64,000 nt of DNA from CAWIMX01 sp963792785 (GCA_963792785.1 CAWBXO010000001.1:620001-684000), one strand, 5' to 3'; shown: positions 1 through 10,003, numbered from the stretch's first letter. A program made the numbers and translations. The notes: generated by a model not told the origin, from the sequence alone.

Positions 1-763
1 TCGAGTCCGAGATGTCGTAGATGCGCCGGTACTCCTTGGCGCGGGCGTTGTTCCAGGACCGGAACACCGCGTTGCGCGCCATCCTGAGCTGGTCGTGCGG
101 GTCCTGGGGAAAGTCCTTGCCGGTGCGCGCGCGCACGAGCTTCTTGTAGCGGTCGACCACCTCGCGCAGCGCCGCCTCGTCGAGCTCGGGATCCGTCTTC
201 ACGCCCCGGCTCTTCTTCACGGCGTCGAGCTCCTTGTCGAAGGCGTCCTTCGGGATCTCGAGCACGACGTTGCCGAACATCTGGATGAACCGGCGGTAGC
301 TGTCGAACGCGAAGCGGCCGTTCCCGGTGCGGCGCTTCAGGCCCTCCACCGCGTTGTCGTTCAGCCCGAGATTCAGGATCGTATCCATCATCCCCGGCAT
401 CGAGAACTTCGCGCCCGAGCGCACCGAGACCAGCAGCGGATTTTCGGTCGAGCCGAGCGTGGCGCCGGCCGCCTGCTCGAGCTTCAAGAGGTGCGCCGCG
501 ATCTCCTGGTCGATCGACGCCGGAATCTTCCCCTTCTGGTCGTAGAAGAGGTTGCAGACGGCGGTGGAGATCGTGAAGCCCGGGGGCACCGGCAGGCCCG
601 CGTTGGTCATCTCGGCGAGGCCCGCGCCCTTGCCGCCGAGCAGGTCCTTCATGTTCCGGTTGCCGTCCGCGCGGCCGTTCCCGAAGAAGTACACGTGCTT
701 CTTCGAGGACTTGCTTGCCCCCTTGCGCTTCGGCTTCGGCTTCGACACGTTCCTCTTGACCAT
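1..763 (-). CDS. ppdK: Pyruvate, phosphate dikinase, N-terminal part (runs off the window)
   Basis: Interconverts pyruvate + ATP + Pi with PEP + AMP + PPi in the cytoplasm. The first 254 codons are present; the rest lies before position 1. The product opens with a basic Lys/Ser-rich stretch, then YFFGNGRADGNRNMKDLLGG, KGAGLAEM and LPVPPGFTIST, which is the nucleotide-binding ATP-grasp start of the family. GAKFSMPGMMDTILNLG follows and is highly conserved. The ATG at 763-761 is the natural start and lies 13 nt after the glyS stop, so ppdK is the promoter-distal gene of the era-recO-glyQ-glyS-ppdK run. The reading frame is intact throughout. Confidence 0.95.
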   Translation of the reverse strand, partial: MVKRNVSKPKPKRKGASKSSKKHVYFFGNGRADGNRNMKDLLGGKGAGLAEMTNAGLPVPPGFTISTAVCNLFYDQKGKIPASIDQEIAAHLLKLEQAAGATLGSTENPLLVSVRSGAKFSMPGMMDTILNLGLNDNAVEGLKRRTGNGRFAFDSYRRFIQMFGNVVLEIPKDAFDKELDAVKKSRGVKTDPELDEAALREVVDRYKKLVRARTGKDFPQDPHDQLRMARNAVFRSWNNARAKEYRRIYDISDS

Positions 764-776
764 CTGGACGGCTCCG

Positions 777-3002
777 TCAGGCGGACGCGATTTCGGAGAT
801 GTCCGCAATCCCCAGCACCAGATCCCGCAGCCCGGCCATCAGCTGCAGGCGCTTCTCTCGAACGGCACTATTCTCCGCCATCACCAACACATCCTCAAAG
901 TATCTGGCCACGTGCGGCTGGAGCCCGGCGAGACCCGCGAGCGCGTCGCCGTACCGGCCCGCCGCCGCCGCGGCCCCGATGCGCTCGACCCGCGCCGCCG
1001 CCTCCCTGATGAGGGTCTGCTCGGAGGGCTCGTCCGAGGCCTTCGCATACTCGAGCAGGGCCGCCCAGCCGTCCGGGGTCCAGACGATGCCCTTCGAGAT
1101 GTTCTTCACCCGCTTGAACAGCTCGGCCAGCTCCTCGAACTCGCGCGACCGGCGCGCCTCGGCCACGGCCTCGGCCCGGCGCAGCATGTCGCCCGGAAAC
1201 CAGGCGCGCCCGAGCACCGCGCGAGCCTCGTCGGCCTTGAGACCCCGCTTCTCCAGGACGTGCAGCTCCCGCTCGGCGATGAACTCGCCGAGGGCGGCCC
1301 GCCAGTCGTCGGCGGCGCCTTTGATCGCACCCGCGTAGCCCTCGAAGGCCTGCTCGACCAGCGCGCGCAGATCCACCGGCTGCCGGATTTCCGTCAGCGC
1401 GGGCAGGTCCACGAGCGTGCGGACGATGCCCTGCGCGGCCCGGCGCAGCGCGTACGGGTCGCGCGAGCCGGTCGGCTTCTCCCCGGCCGCGAACAGCCCG
1501 ACCAGCGTATCGAGCTTGTCGGCCAGGGACACCGCGGCCCAGACGGCCCCGCCCGCCCCCAGGTCAGCCGCCGTCGGCGCGGCGTCCGCCTCGACGCCAA
1601 TCGGGAGGTAGTGGTGATAAATCGCGCGCCACACCGCCTCCGGCTGGCCTTCCTCGCGCGCGTAGATCCCGCCCATCGCGCCCTGCAGCTCGGTGAACTC
1701 GCGCACCATGTCGGTCGCGAGGTCGGCCTTGGCCAGGCGCCCGGCGGTCCGCGCCTGCGCGGCCGCGCCGGGCCCGGCGCCGAACGCCTGCTCGGCGATC
1801 CAGCCCGCGAGCGCCGACATCCGGTCGGCCTTCTGTTCGTACGTCCCCAGCTTCTTGTGGAAGGTCAGCGTCCCGAGCCGCGCCACGCGCGCCTCGAGCG
1901 GCACCTTCCGATCGGCTTCCCAGAAGAACCGGGCGTCGCGCAGGCGCGCCGTGACGACGCGCTCGGCGTTGCGCACGATGCCTTTCTCGTTGTCCGGCTC
2001 CGTGTTGATCACGGCCAGGAAGGCGTTCTTCAGCCGGCCGTCCGCGTCCTCAACCGGGAAATAGTGCTGGTGGTGCACCAGCGTCGTCGCCAGCACCTCC
2101 TCGGGCAGTTCGAGGAACTCCCGATCGAACGCGCCGGCGACCACGGCCGGGTACTCGACGAGATCCGGCACCTCGTGAAGCAGGCTGCCCTCCCCGTACA
2201 CCAGGCGGCTCACCCGGCCCTGCAGCCGCTGCGCCTTGGCGTCGAGCTCGCGCGCGATCTTGTTGTGCCGTTCCTCACGCTCGAGCACGACGAAGTTCTC
2301 GAGCAGCTTCGCGTGATACTCGTCGAACGACCGGACCTTGATCGCGCGGCCCGCCCGGCCGCTGGTTGTGAGGAACCGGTGGCCGTAGGTCACCGCGCCG
2401 GTCGCGACGTCCCGGACCTGCGTGCTGGTCGCGCCCGGCGTGCGCACGATCGTGAACGGCACGACCCGCCCGCCGTAGAGGAACAGCATCCAGCGGATCG
2501 GCCGGCCGAAGAGCAGATCGCCGCGCCCGTCCTCGAGCAGCGCGTCCCAGCGCATGAGTTTCGGAAAGGACAGCCCGCGCAGCAGGGCGCCCAGGACGCC
2601 GGGAAGGACGTCGACCGCCGCCTTGCCCCGCTGGTGCTTCTTCACCGCGAGATACTCGCCCTTCGGCGTCGTCACGCGTTCGAGCGCGCGCACCTCGACA
2701 CCCTGTTTCGCGGCGAACCCGGCCGCGGCCGGCGTCGGCGATCCGTCCGGCTTGAACGCGGCCGAGACGGGCGGGCCCGTCACCAGCTCCTCGAGATCCG
2801 TCTGGCGCTCGGGCACTTTCGCGACGCGCAACGCCAGCCGGCGCGGCGTGCTGAAGGTGTCGACCGGCGCCTCCGGCGCCAGGCGGTGCGCCGTCAGCTG
2901 CTCCGCCAGGACCTCGCCGACGCGGGCCGTCAAGCCCGGCAGCCAGCTCGCCGGCAGCTCCTCGCACCCGATCTCGAGCAGCAGCTCGCGGTCGGCCGTC
3001 AT
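777..3002 (-). CDS. glyS: Glycyl-tRNA synthetase beta subunit
   Basis: Beta subunit of the bacterial alpha2beta2 glycyl-tRNA synthetase; it carries tRNA-binding and HD-like domains and works with GlyQ. The 741-residue product begins LLLEIGCEELPASWLPGL, the diagnostic N-terminus, and contains STPRRLALRV, FGRPIRWML, GHRFL, ARLRDARFFWEAD and SLADKLDTLVG. It is slightly longer than the usual ~690 residues. The ATG at 3002 overlaps the glyQ stop as ATGA, so the two subunits are translationally coupled. The frame is intact. ORFs on the opposite strand here are shadows. Confidence 0.97.
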   Translation of the reverse strand: MTADRELLLEIGCEELPASWLPGLTARVGEVLAEQLTAHRLAPEAPVDTFSTPRRLALRVAKVPERQTDLEELVTGPPVSAAFKPDGSPTPAAAGFAAKQGVEVRALERVTTPKGEYLAVKKHQRGKAAVDVLPGVLGALLRGLSFPKLMRWDALLEDGRGDLLFGRPIRWMLFLYGGRVVPFTIVRTPGATSTQVRDVATGAVTYGHRFLTTSGRAGRAIKVRSFDEYHAKLLENFVVLEREERHNKIARELDAKAQRLQGRVSRLVYGEGSLLHEVPDLVEYPAVVAGAFDREFLELPEEVLATTLVHHQHYFPVEDADGRLKNAFLAVINTEPDNEKGIVRNAERVVTARLRDARFFWEADRKVPLEARVARLGTLTFHKKLGTYEQKADRMSALAGWIAEQAFGAGPGAAAQARTAGRLAKADLATDMVREFTELQGAMGGIYAREEGQPEAVWRAIYHHYLPIGVEADAAPTAADLGAGGAVWAAVSLADKLDTLVGLFAAGEKPTGSRDPYALRRAAQGIVRTLVDLPALTEIRQPVDLRALVEQAFEGYAGAIKGAADDWRAALGEFIAERELHVLEKRGLKADEARAVLGRAWFPGDMLRRAEAVAEARRSREFEELAELFKRVKNISKGIVWTPDGWAALLEYAKASDEPSEQTLIREAAARVERIGAAAAAGRYGDALAGLAGLQPHVARYFEDVLVMAENSAVREKRLQLMAGLRDLVLGIADISEIASA

Positions 3003-3874
3003 GCCGGCACCTCCGGCGCCAATTCGGCGACGTACGCCTTCGCGATGCCGACGGCCAGGTGGCGCACCCGGAGGATATACGCCGTCCGTTCGGTCACGCC
3101 GATGCTGTTGCTCGAGTCGAGGACGTTGAACAGGTGCGAGCACTTCAGGCAGTGCTCGAGCGCCGGCCAGATCAGCCCCGTCCTGAGCAGCGCCTCGGCG
3201 AAGCCGTAGTAGCGCTCGAACAGATCGCGGTGGAACGCCGCGAACTCGCTCGCCGGCATGTCCACCTGGCCGAAGACGTACTTCGACTGCTCGATTTCCT
3301 CGCGCAGCCGGACGGCGCCATACGTCACGCCCGGCGCCCACGCCAGGTCGTAGACGCTGTCGACCTTCTGCAGGACCATGGCGATCCGCTCGAGCCCGTA
3401 GGTCAGCTCGGCCGAGATCGGCGCCAGCTCGACGCCGCCGGCCTGCTGAAAATAGGTGAACTGCGTGATCTCGAGGCCGTCGAACAGCACCTGCCAGCCG
3501 ATGCCCCAGGCGCCGAGCGTCGGCGACTCCCAGTTGTCCTCCTCGAAACGGATGTCGTGCTGGCGCGGGTTGATCCCGCACGCCTCGAGGCTTTCCAGAT
3601 ACATCTGCTGCACGTCGTCAGGCGAGGGCTTGAGGATCACCTGGAACTGATGGTGCTTGAACAGCCGGTTGGGGTTCTCGCCGAAGCGGCCGTCGGCGGG
3701 GCGGCGCGACGGCTGCACGTACGCGACGTTCCAGTGCGCCGGTCCCAGGACCCGCAGGAACGTCTCGGGGTGCATCGTCCCGGCGCCGACCTCGATGTCG
3801 AGCGGCTGCTGCAGGGCGCAGCCGCGCGAGGCCCAGAAGTCCGAGAGCTTGAGGATCAGATCCTGAAACGTCAT
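2999..3874 (-). CDS. glyQ: Glycyl-tRNA synthetase alpha subunit
   Basis: Catalytic class II subunit of the heterotetrameric glycyl-tRNA synthetase. The product is 291 residues, normal for the family. MTFQDLILKLSDFWASRGCA opens the protein, followed by LQQPLDIEVGAGTMHPETFLR and YVQPSRRPADGR, then NRLFKHHQFQV and ENPNRL-type motif elements. The chosen ATG at 3874 lies inside the last codons of recO (4-nt overlap). Its own stop overlaps the glyS start. The frame continues open upstream, but those codons belong to recO in another frame. Confidence 0.97.
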   Translation of the reverse strand: MTFQDLILKLSDFWASRGCALQQPLDIEVGAGTMHPETFLRVLGPAHWNVAYVQPSRRPADGRFGENPNRLFKHHQFQVILKPSPDDVQQMYLESLEACGINPRQHDIRFEEDNWESPTLGAWGIGWQVLFDGLEITQFTYFQQAGGVELAPISAELTYGLERIAMVLQKVDSVYDLAWAPGVTYGAVRLREEIEQSKYVFGQVDMPASEFAAFHRDLFERYYGFAEALLRTGLIWPALEHCLKCSHLFNVLDSSNSIGVTERTAYILRVRHLAVGIAKAYVAELAPEVPA

Positions 3875-4512
3875 CGTCGTATATCGCGCAGCACCTGGAT
3901 CGATTTCAGCGTCTTCTCGAGATGGCGGCCGATCAGTTCCCGGTGCGCGATCTCGAGTTCCCGGAGCGCCGCCGGGGAAACCACCACGTCCGCGATCGCG
4001 AACGGGCTGGTCGCGCGCGCGGCGTCCAGGAACGCCCGCGCCCCGGCCGACAGCCGTCCGTCCACGGCATACACGCCCTGCAGACGGAGCAGCCAGAACT
4101 CGAAGTACCGCGCGAGCGGATCGACGGGCACGCCCGCCACCAGCGCCTCCACGACGGAGACGCCGAGGCGGTAAAGCGTTTCGTTCGGATCCGCCTCCTG
4201 GGCCCACTCGTCGATCAGCTCGGCGAAGTAGCTCGCGTAGCCCAGCGCGTCCTCTGTCTGCGCCGCCAGCGGTGACCGCGAGACCTCCACGAACCGGAGG
4301 CTCACCAGGTCGCGCCGCTCCCGCTCCATGTACTCCACACGCCCGCACGTCATCGGCTCGAGCGCCCCGCCGAACCGCCGGCGGCTCTGGCGCGCGTTCT
4401 TCGCGACGCCGCGCTTCTTGCCCCGATCCCGGGTCAGAAACACGACGAGGCGATCCGACTCACCGAGCTTGTACGTGCGAAGAATCAGCGCGTCGGTGGC
4501 GTGAAGCGGCAT
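3871..4512 (-). CDS. recO: DNA repair protein RecO
   Basis: Recombination mediator that loads RecA on SSB-coated DNA (RecFOR pathway). The 213-residue product starts with an OB-fold: ATDALILRTYKLGESDRLVV, followed by FLTRDRGKKRGVAKNARQSR. The rest is a helical domain. The usual C-terminal zinc-binding Cys cluster is absent, as in many RecO proteins outside Firmicutes. The gene sits between era and glyQ, a conserved neighbourhood, and overlaps glyQ by 4 nt. Confidence 0.93.
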   Translation of the reverse strand: MPLHATDALILRTYKLGESDRLVVFLTRDRGKKRGVAKNARQSRRRFGGALEPMTCGRVEYMERERRDLVSLRFVEVSRSPLAAQTEDALGYASYFAELIDEWAQEADPNETLYRLGVSVVEALVAGVPVDPLARYFEFWLLRLQGVYAVDGRLSAGARAFLDAARATSPFAIADVVVSPAALRELEIAHRELIGRHLEKTLKSIQVLRDIRR

Positions 4513-4561
4513 CCCGAGGCGAGCAGGCTAAGCCGTTGAATCTACCACAGATCGCACGCGA

Positions 4562-5485
4562 TCACGCCCCGCCGCCGCGTCCGCCGCCGCGGCCGCCTCC
4601 GCCCTCCCCAATGCCCAGGTCGTCGAGCACATGCGCGTCGTCGCGCCAGTCCGGCTTCACGCGCACGTGCAGGTCGAGATACACGCGACGCCCGAAGAAC
4701 CGTTCCAGGTCCTCGCGCGCGGCCGTGCCGATGCGCTTGATCATGTCACCGCCGGCGCCCAGCACAATCGGCTTCTGCGACTCGCGGTCGACGAGAATCG
4801 TGCAGTAGAGCCGCAGGAGCCCGCCCGCCTCGCCCTCATCGAAGCGATCCATCACCACCGCGGTCGAGAACGGCAGCTCGGCCCTGGTGAACTGCAGCAG
4901 CTTCTCCCGGACGATCTCCGACGCCATCAGCCGCTCGGGCTGGTCGGTGAGATAGTCCGCCGGATAGAGCGGCTCGCCCTCCGGCAGCCGGGCGATCAGG
5001 GCCTGCTCCAGCCGCTCGACGTTCACGCCGGTCGTCGCCGACACCGGCACGATCTCGGCGAACGTGCCCATCTGGCTGTAGCGATCGATAATCGGCAGCA
5101 GCTTCGGCTTCTTGACCAGGTCGATCTTGTTCAGGATCAGGAACACTGGCGCCTTCTCGTTCTTCAGGAGATCCAGCACGTAGCGATCGCCATTCCCCGG
5201 CGGCTCGCCGACGTCCACGACCAGCCCGATCACGTCCACCTCGCCGATCGTGGACACGGCCGCTTCCACCATCTGCACGTTCATGCGGTGCAGCGGGCGG
5301 TGGATGCCCGGCGTGTCGAGGTACACGATCTGCGCGTCGGGATGCGTGCGCACACCGAGGATGCGGCGGCGCGTCGTCTGCGGCTTGTTCGAGACGATGG
5401 CGATCTTCTCGCCGATCAGGCGGTTGAGCAGCGTGGACTTGCCGGCGTTGGGCCGGCCGACCAGCGAGACGAAACCGGCCTTCAC
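4562..5485 (-). CDS. era: GTPase Era
   Basis: Ras-like GTPase with a KH domain that binds 16S rRNA and assists 30S ribosome assembly. Motifs in order: GRPNAGKST (G1, residues ~10-18), DTPG (G3), NKID (G4) and SATTG (G5). The C-terminal KH region includes AAREDLERFFGRRVYLDLHV. The 307-residue protein ends in an unusual Gly/Arg-rich tail (GEGGGGRGGGRGGGA) after the KH domain. Its ATG overlaps the stop of the upstream CBS-domain gene by 4 nt. Confidence 0.96.
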   Translation of the reverse strand: MKAGFVSLVGRPNAGKSTLLNRLIGEKIAIVSNKPQTTRRRILGVRTHPDAQIVYLDTPGIHRPLHRMNVQMVEAAVSTIGEVDVIGLVVDVGEPPGNGDRYVLDLLKNEKAPVFLILNKIDLVKKPKLLPIIDRYSQMGTFAEIVPVSATTGVNVERLEQALIARLPEGEPLYPADYLTDQPERLMASEIVREKLLQFTRAELPFSTAVVMDRFDEGEAGGLLRLYCTILVDRESQKPIVLGAGGDMIKRIGTAAREDLERFFGRRVYLDLHVRVKPDWRDDAHVLDDLGIGEGGGGRGGGRGGGA

Positions 5486-6733
5486 GCTTCGCTCGCCGCT
5501 TCGGGCACGGGCCGGCGGGCGATCCGGACCTTGTGGATGCGGCGGCGCTCGGCGTCGAGCACCTGCACGCTCAGGCCGTCGATGTCGAACGACTCGCCGA
5601 CCGCCGGCACGCGGCCGAGGTGCGACAGCAGGTAACCGCCGACGGTCTCGAAGCCCTCGCGCTCGATGTGGACGTCGAGGCGCTTCTGCACCTCGTCGAT
5701 GTCGACCTTCCCGCTGAAGACGAAGCGCCCCTCGCCCTCATCGACAATCGGCTCCGACTCGACGTCGTATTCGTCGCGGATCTCGCCGACAATCTCCTCC
5801 AGCAGATCCTCGATCGTCACGAGGCCCGCCGTGCCGCCGTACTCGTCCACGACGATCGCGCACTGCGTCTGCCGGAGCTGGAACTGCTTGAGCAGCTCGG
5901 GCACGCGCTTGGTCTCCGGCACGAAGGCGGCCGGCCGCACGAGCGGCGCGATCGGCCGGGCGTCCGCCTCGGGCCCCAGCGTGACGAGATCCTTGATGAA
6001 GACGAAGCCGGCGATGTTGTCGAGGCTGCCCCGGTAGACCGGAAAGCGGGAGTACTCGTCCTCGGCGAACACCGCGCGCAGCTCCTTCACGCTGGCGATC
6101 TCGGGGATCGCCACGATGTCGGGGCGCGGGGTCATCACCTCGCGCACGAGCGTGCCGCCGAAGTTCGACGATGCTCTGCAGGAGCTGGCGCTCCTCGCCT
6201 TCCTCCTGCGCCTGGGCGGCCGCGGCTTCGCCGCTCACCCGGGCGGCCGTCTCGTGCGGTTCCTCGCCCGGCTCGCCGGCCTCCGGCGCCGGCTTCCGCT
6301 TGAGCCGCGCCACCAGACGCGCCAGCCCGTCGGTGACCGGCGACAGCGCCTTGGCCACCGGCGCGAACGAGCGCAGGAGCACGTCGAGCATCCGCTCGGG
6401 GTTGCGCCCGACGACCGCAAGCGGCAGCAGGACCTGGCACACCACGAAGAAGAGCCCGGCCGCGCCCAGCACGAGCAGCCAGCGAGGCCACGCGCCGATC
6501 CCGACGACGTGCGCGATCGCCAGCGTGGCCAGGGCGGTGACGAGCCCCTCGAGCAGGCGCAGCGGCACCCGCAAGCGCATCGGCTCGTCGAGGAACAAAC
6601 GGAGGGGGCCCTGGCTGTTGTTCCGCTCGACCTCCAGGCGCAGCGACAGGCGGATCAACCCGCCGAACGCCGCCTCCACCGCTCCGAGGTAGACGCCCGC
6701 GCACGCGAGGAGAAAGAGGGCGAGCGGCGTCAC
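5482..6733 (-). CDS. HlyC/CorC-family CBS-domain membrane protein (one frameshift)
   Basis: Membrane-anchored protein of the hemolysin C/CorC type, a family linked to divalent cation handling. The N-terminal part has hydrophobic helices (LALFLLACAGVYLGAVEAAF; WLLVLGAAGLFFVVCQVLLP). The C-terminal part has two CBS repeats (VREVMTPRPDIVAIP; CAIVVDEYGGTAGLVTIEDL) and a CorC/HlyC transporter-associated domain (GKVDIDEVQKRLDVHI). The frame breaks near 6165, where LLQSIVE must continue into FGGTLVREVMTP; one extra base explains it. Without correction the gene would read as two ORFs. It overlaps era and ybeY by 4 nt each. Confidence 0.88.
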
Positions 6734-7197
6734 CGCGTCCCTCGCTCGATCAGGCCTTCACGCAGGCCGCCCTGACGGCGGAGCCGGCGCTCCACGGCGA
6801 GCATCCGGCCGGCGTCCCGGTGATGGTCGTAGCCCATGAGGTGCAGCAGTCCGTGCAGCGCCAGCACGCGCAGCTCGGTGGCCGTCGAATGCCCGGCGGC
6901 CGCGGCCTGCTTCGCCGCGATGCCCCGCGCGATGACGATGTCGCCGAGCGGCCGCGGCGGCGGCACGCGCGCGGGCCCGGCCGGAAAGCTGAGGACGTCG
7001 GTCGCGCGGTTCACGCGGCGGTAGCGCCGGTTGAGCGCTCGGACGCGCGCGTCGCTCACGAGCGCGACGCTCACGGTTCCGCGGGCCCTCGCCGGCGCCA
7101 CGCGCGCCAGCCAGCGCGCGAGGCCCGGCGCGCGGGCCGGCCGTCCGCTGGCGTCGACGACACTGACCCGGAGGCGTTGGTGGGGTTCGTCCGGCAT
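6730..7197 (-). CDS. ybeY: Endoribonuclease YbeY (rRNA maturation factor)
   Basis: Zinc-dependent endonuclease for 16S rRNA 3'-end processing and ribosome quality control. The 155-residue product contains RATDVLSFP and the metal-binding signature HGLLHLMGYDHHRDAG, with three His ligands in the H-x3-H-x5-H arrangement. It is followed by the CBS-domain gene with an ATGA overlap and preceded by phoH with a 4-nt gap, the usual phoH-ybeY partnership. Confidence 0.95.
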   Translation of the reverse strand: MPDEPHQRLRVSVVDASGRPARAPGLARWLARVAPARARGTVSVALVSDARVRALNRRYRRVNRATDVLSFPAGPARVPPPRPLGDIVIARGIAAKQAAAAGHSTATELRVLALHGLLHLMGYDHHRDAGRMLAVERRLRRQGGLREGLIERGTR

Positions 7198-7201
7198 CGA
7201 T

Positions 7202-8167
7202 CTAGGGCGCCTGCCGTCCCGGCGCGCCGTTCGAGAACGCCTCGTAGGCCTTCACGATCTGCTGCACGAGCTTGTGGCGCACGACGTCGCGCTCGTCGAA
7301 GTGAATGAACGAGATACCCTCGACGTGGCTGACGACCTTCATGGCCTCCACCAGCCCGGACGTGCGGCCGGTCGGGAGATCGATCTGCGTCACGTCGCCG
7401 GTGATGACGGCCTTGGCGCCGAACCCGAGGCGCGTCAGGAACATCTTCATCTGCTCCGACGTGGTGTTCTGCGCCTCATCGAGGATGACGAACGAGTCGT
7501 TGAGCGTGCGCCCGCGCATGAACGCGATCGGCGCGATCTCGATCGTGCCGCGCTCGAGATAGCGCGCGACGCGCTCGACGTCGAGCATGTCGTACAGCGC
7601 GTCGTAGAGCGGCCGCAGGTACGGGTTCACCTTCTCCTGCAGGTCGCCCGGCAGGAACCCCAGCTTCTCGCCGGCTTCGACGGCCGGCCGCGCCAGGATG
7701 ATCCGGGTGACCTTCTTGGCCACCAGATAGTTCACGGCCTGCGCCATGGCGAGATAGGTCTTGCCGGTGCCCGCCGGGCCGATCCCGAACACGATGTCGT
7801 GGGCGTCGATGGCGGCGAGGTAGCGCCGCTGGTTGACCGACTTGGGCGCCACGCGGCGCTTGCCGCCCGGCATGAGGGCGCCGTTGAGGAAGTGGTCGCG
7901 GAGATCGACCGCCTCGTCCTGGGCGACCATGTCCGACGCCGTCTTCACGTCCGCGTTCGACAGCTTGTAGCCCTCGCGGATGAGCGACGACAACTGGCCG
8001 ACGATGCGGTCGACACGGTCCGGCCCGACGCCTTCGCCGTCCACGAGCAGCTCGTGCCCCTGCGTGCGGATCCGGACGTTGAAGAGCGACTCGAGATGCT
8101 TGAGGTTCTCGTCGTAGGAGCCGAAAAGCGTCTGGGTTCCTTCTTCGGGAACGGTGATGCGCTTCAT
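7202..8167 (-). CDS. phoH: PhoH-like P-loop ATPase
   Basis: Cytoplasmic ATPase/RNA-associated protein of the PhoH (YbeZ) family, a partner of YbeY. The 321-residue product has a KH-like N-terminal region, then Walker A GPAGTGKTYLAMAQA, VTRIILARPAVEAGEKLGFL, Walker B-type DSFVILDEAQNTT, and VITGDVTQIDLPTG. The ATG at 8167 is the only in-frame start because a TAG lies a few codons upstream. No strong Shine-Dalgarno lies right before it; AAGGAGA (8191-8197) is ~24 nt away. Confidence 0.95.
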   Translation of the reverse strand: MKRITVPEEGTQTLFGSYDENLKHLESLFNVRIRTQGHELLVDGEGVGPDRVDRIVGQLSSLIREGYKLSNADVKTASDMVAQDEAVDLRDHFLNGALMPGGKRRVAPKSVNQRRYLAAIDAHDIVFGIGPAGTGKTYLAMAQAVNYLVAKKVTRIILARPAVEAGEKLGFLPGDLQEKVNPYLRPLYDALYDMLDVERVARYLERGTIEIAPIAFMRGRTLNDSFVILDEAQNTTSEQMKMFLTRLGFGAKAVITGDVTQIDLPTGRTSGLVEAMKVVSHVEGISFIHFDERDVVRHKLVQQIVKAYEAFSNGAPGRQAP

Positions 8168-8202
8168 CTGGAGCCGCTAGACGGCCGCTATCTCCTTGTA
8201 TA

Positions 8203-8226
8203 ACAAAGCTTTGTCACCAGATTATA
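8203..8226 (-). promoter_or_regulatory. Possible phoH promoter -10 with adjacent palindrome
   Basis: In the 63-nt aspS-phoH gap the minus strand carries a perfect TATAAT (8221-8226) and, just downstream, the 12-bp palindrome ACAAAGCTTTGT (8203-8214), where an operator or +1 region would lie. No good -35 is seen at 17 nt. The AT-richness contrasts with the flanking coding DNA. Confidence 0.35.
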
Positions 8227-8230
8227 GCAC

Positions 8231-10000
8231 TTACTTCTTAATCTGAATGTGCAGCTCCCGCAGCTGCTTGGCGTCGACCTCGGAGGGCGCGCCTGCCATC
8301 AAATCCAGCGCGTTCGCGGTCTTCGGGAAGGCAATCACCTCGCGAATCGAGCTCTCCCCGGCCAGGATCGCGACGATCCGGTCGAGGCCCAGGGCGATGC
8401 CCCCGTGCGGCGGCGTCCCGTACTCGAGCGCCTCGAGGAAGAAGCCGAACCGGGCCTTCGCCTCCTCGTCCGTGATGCCCAGACGCTGGAAGATGCGCGC
8501 CTGCAGCGCCGAGTCGTGGATTCTGATGCTGCCGCCGCCGATCTCGCTGCCGTTGAGCACGAGGTCGTAGGCCTTCGCGCGCACCGCGCCCGGGTCGGAC
8601 TCCAGCTTGTCGACGTCCTCGTCGGCCGGCGACGTGAACGGGTGGTGCATCGAGTACCAGCGCCCGTCCTCCTGGCTGAACTCGAGCAGCGGGAAATCGG
8701 TGACCCACAGGAACTCGAACCGATCCGGCTTCAGCAGGTTCTCGCGCTTCGCCAGCACCAGGCGCAGCTGCCCCAGCAGCTTCGACGTGTGGTCGGCCGG
8801 CCCCGCCGCCAGCAGCAGCAGGTCGTCCGCGGCGGCGCCGACCTTCGCCAGCGCCGCGCGCAGGCTCGCTTCCCCGATCGCCTTCACCGAGCAGAGCGGC
8901 GGTTCGCCGGGACGCGCCCAGATCAAGCCGCCGAAGCCGATCTCCTTCGCCTGGTCGACGAGGCCGTCGATCTGGCTGCGCGTGTACTTGTTGCCGCCGG
9001 GGACCGCGAGCCCGCGGACCACGCCGCCGTCGGCGATCAGCTGCTTGAACACGCGGAACTCGGAGTCCTTGAAGATCTCCGACACGTCGGTGATCTCCAT
9101 GCCGCAGCGCAGGTCCGGCTTGTCCGACCCGTAGCGCGCGATCGCCTCCGCGTACCCCATCCGGCGGAACGGCGGCGCGACCTCGCGGCCGATCTCCTTG
9201 AAGATCACCGACATGAGCGGCTCGATCAGGCTGTAGATCGACTCGGGCCGCGCGAAGGACATCTCGACGTCGACCTGCGTGAACTCGAGCTGGCGGTCGG
9301 CACGCTGGTCCTCGTCGCGGAAGCAGCGCACGATCTGGAAGTAGCGGTCGGTGCCCGCGATCATCAGGATCTGCTTGAAGATCTGCGGCGACTGCGGCAG
9401 CGCGTAGAACTCGCCCGTCGTGGACGCCGGCTCGGGACGAGGAAGTCGCGCGCGCCCTCGGGCGTCGACTTCGCCAGGATCGGCGTCTCGATCTCCCAGA
9501 ACCCGCGCTCGTCGAAATAGCGGCGGATGCGCCATCGCGACGCGATGGCGCAGGCCGATGTTCGTCTGCAGCCGCTGGCGCCGCAGGTCGAGGTACCGGT
9601 ACTTCAGCCGCACGTCCTCCGACACCGGCGACTCCTCCGCGATCATGGAACGGCGGCGTCTTCGCCTCGTTCAGGATCCGGATCTCTCGCGCCAGCACTT
9701 CCACCTCGCCCGTCGCGAGCTTCGGCATTGACCGTCTCGTCCGAGCGCCGCTGCACGGGGCCCGTCACACCGACGACGAACTCGGAGCGCAGCTTCTTGG
9801 CGATCGGCATCAGCGCGTCGTTCTCGCGCACGACGACCTGCGACACGCCGTCGCGGTCGCGCACGTCGATGAAGGTGACGCCGCCGAGGTCGCGCACGCG
9901 GTGTACCCAGCCGAGGAGCACGGCGTCCGCGCCGACGTCGCTCGGGCGCAGCTGCGCCGCAAGTATGCGTTCTGGTTAACGAGCCTAAGGGTTCAGCCAT
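8231..10000 (-). CDS. aspS: Aspartyl-tRNA synthetase (several frameshifts)
   Basis: Class II synthetase charging tRNA-Asp (or Asp/Asn). The N-terminal anticodon-binding OB domain (LLGWVHRVRDLGGVTFIDV) and the catalytic domain (LKYRYLDLRR; GTDRYFQIVRCFRDED, motif 2; GGIALGLDRIVAIL, motif 3) are all present but in different frames. A bacterial-type insertion domain (EFLWVTDFPLLEF) is seen. Frame breaks near 9960, 9727, 9650, 9533 and 9432 each resolve if one extra G or C is removed. The start is taken at the ATG 10000-9998 (MAEPLGSLTRTHTCG). Downstream of 9400 the frame is clean. Confidence 0.92.
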
Positions 10001-10003
10001 ATC

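Noticed and set aside
552..3209. 885-codon plus-strand ORF opposite glyS
   Set aside because: Antisense shadow typical of GC-rich DNA; Arg/Ala/Pro-biased, no family motif, while the minus strand encodes unmistakable GlyS/GlyQ. The same applies to long ORFs opposite pyrG, kdsD, folD, the symporter and accC.
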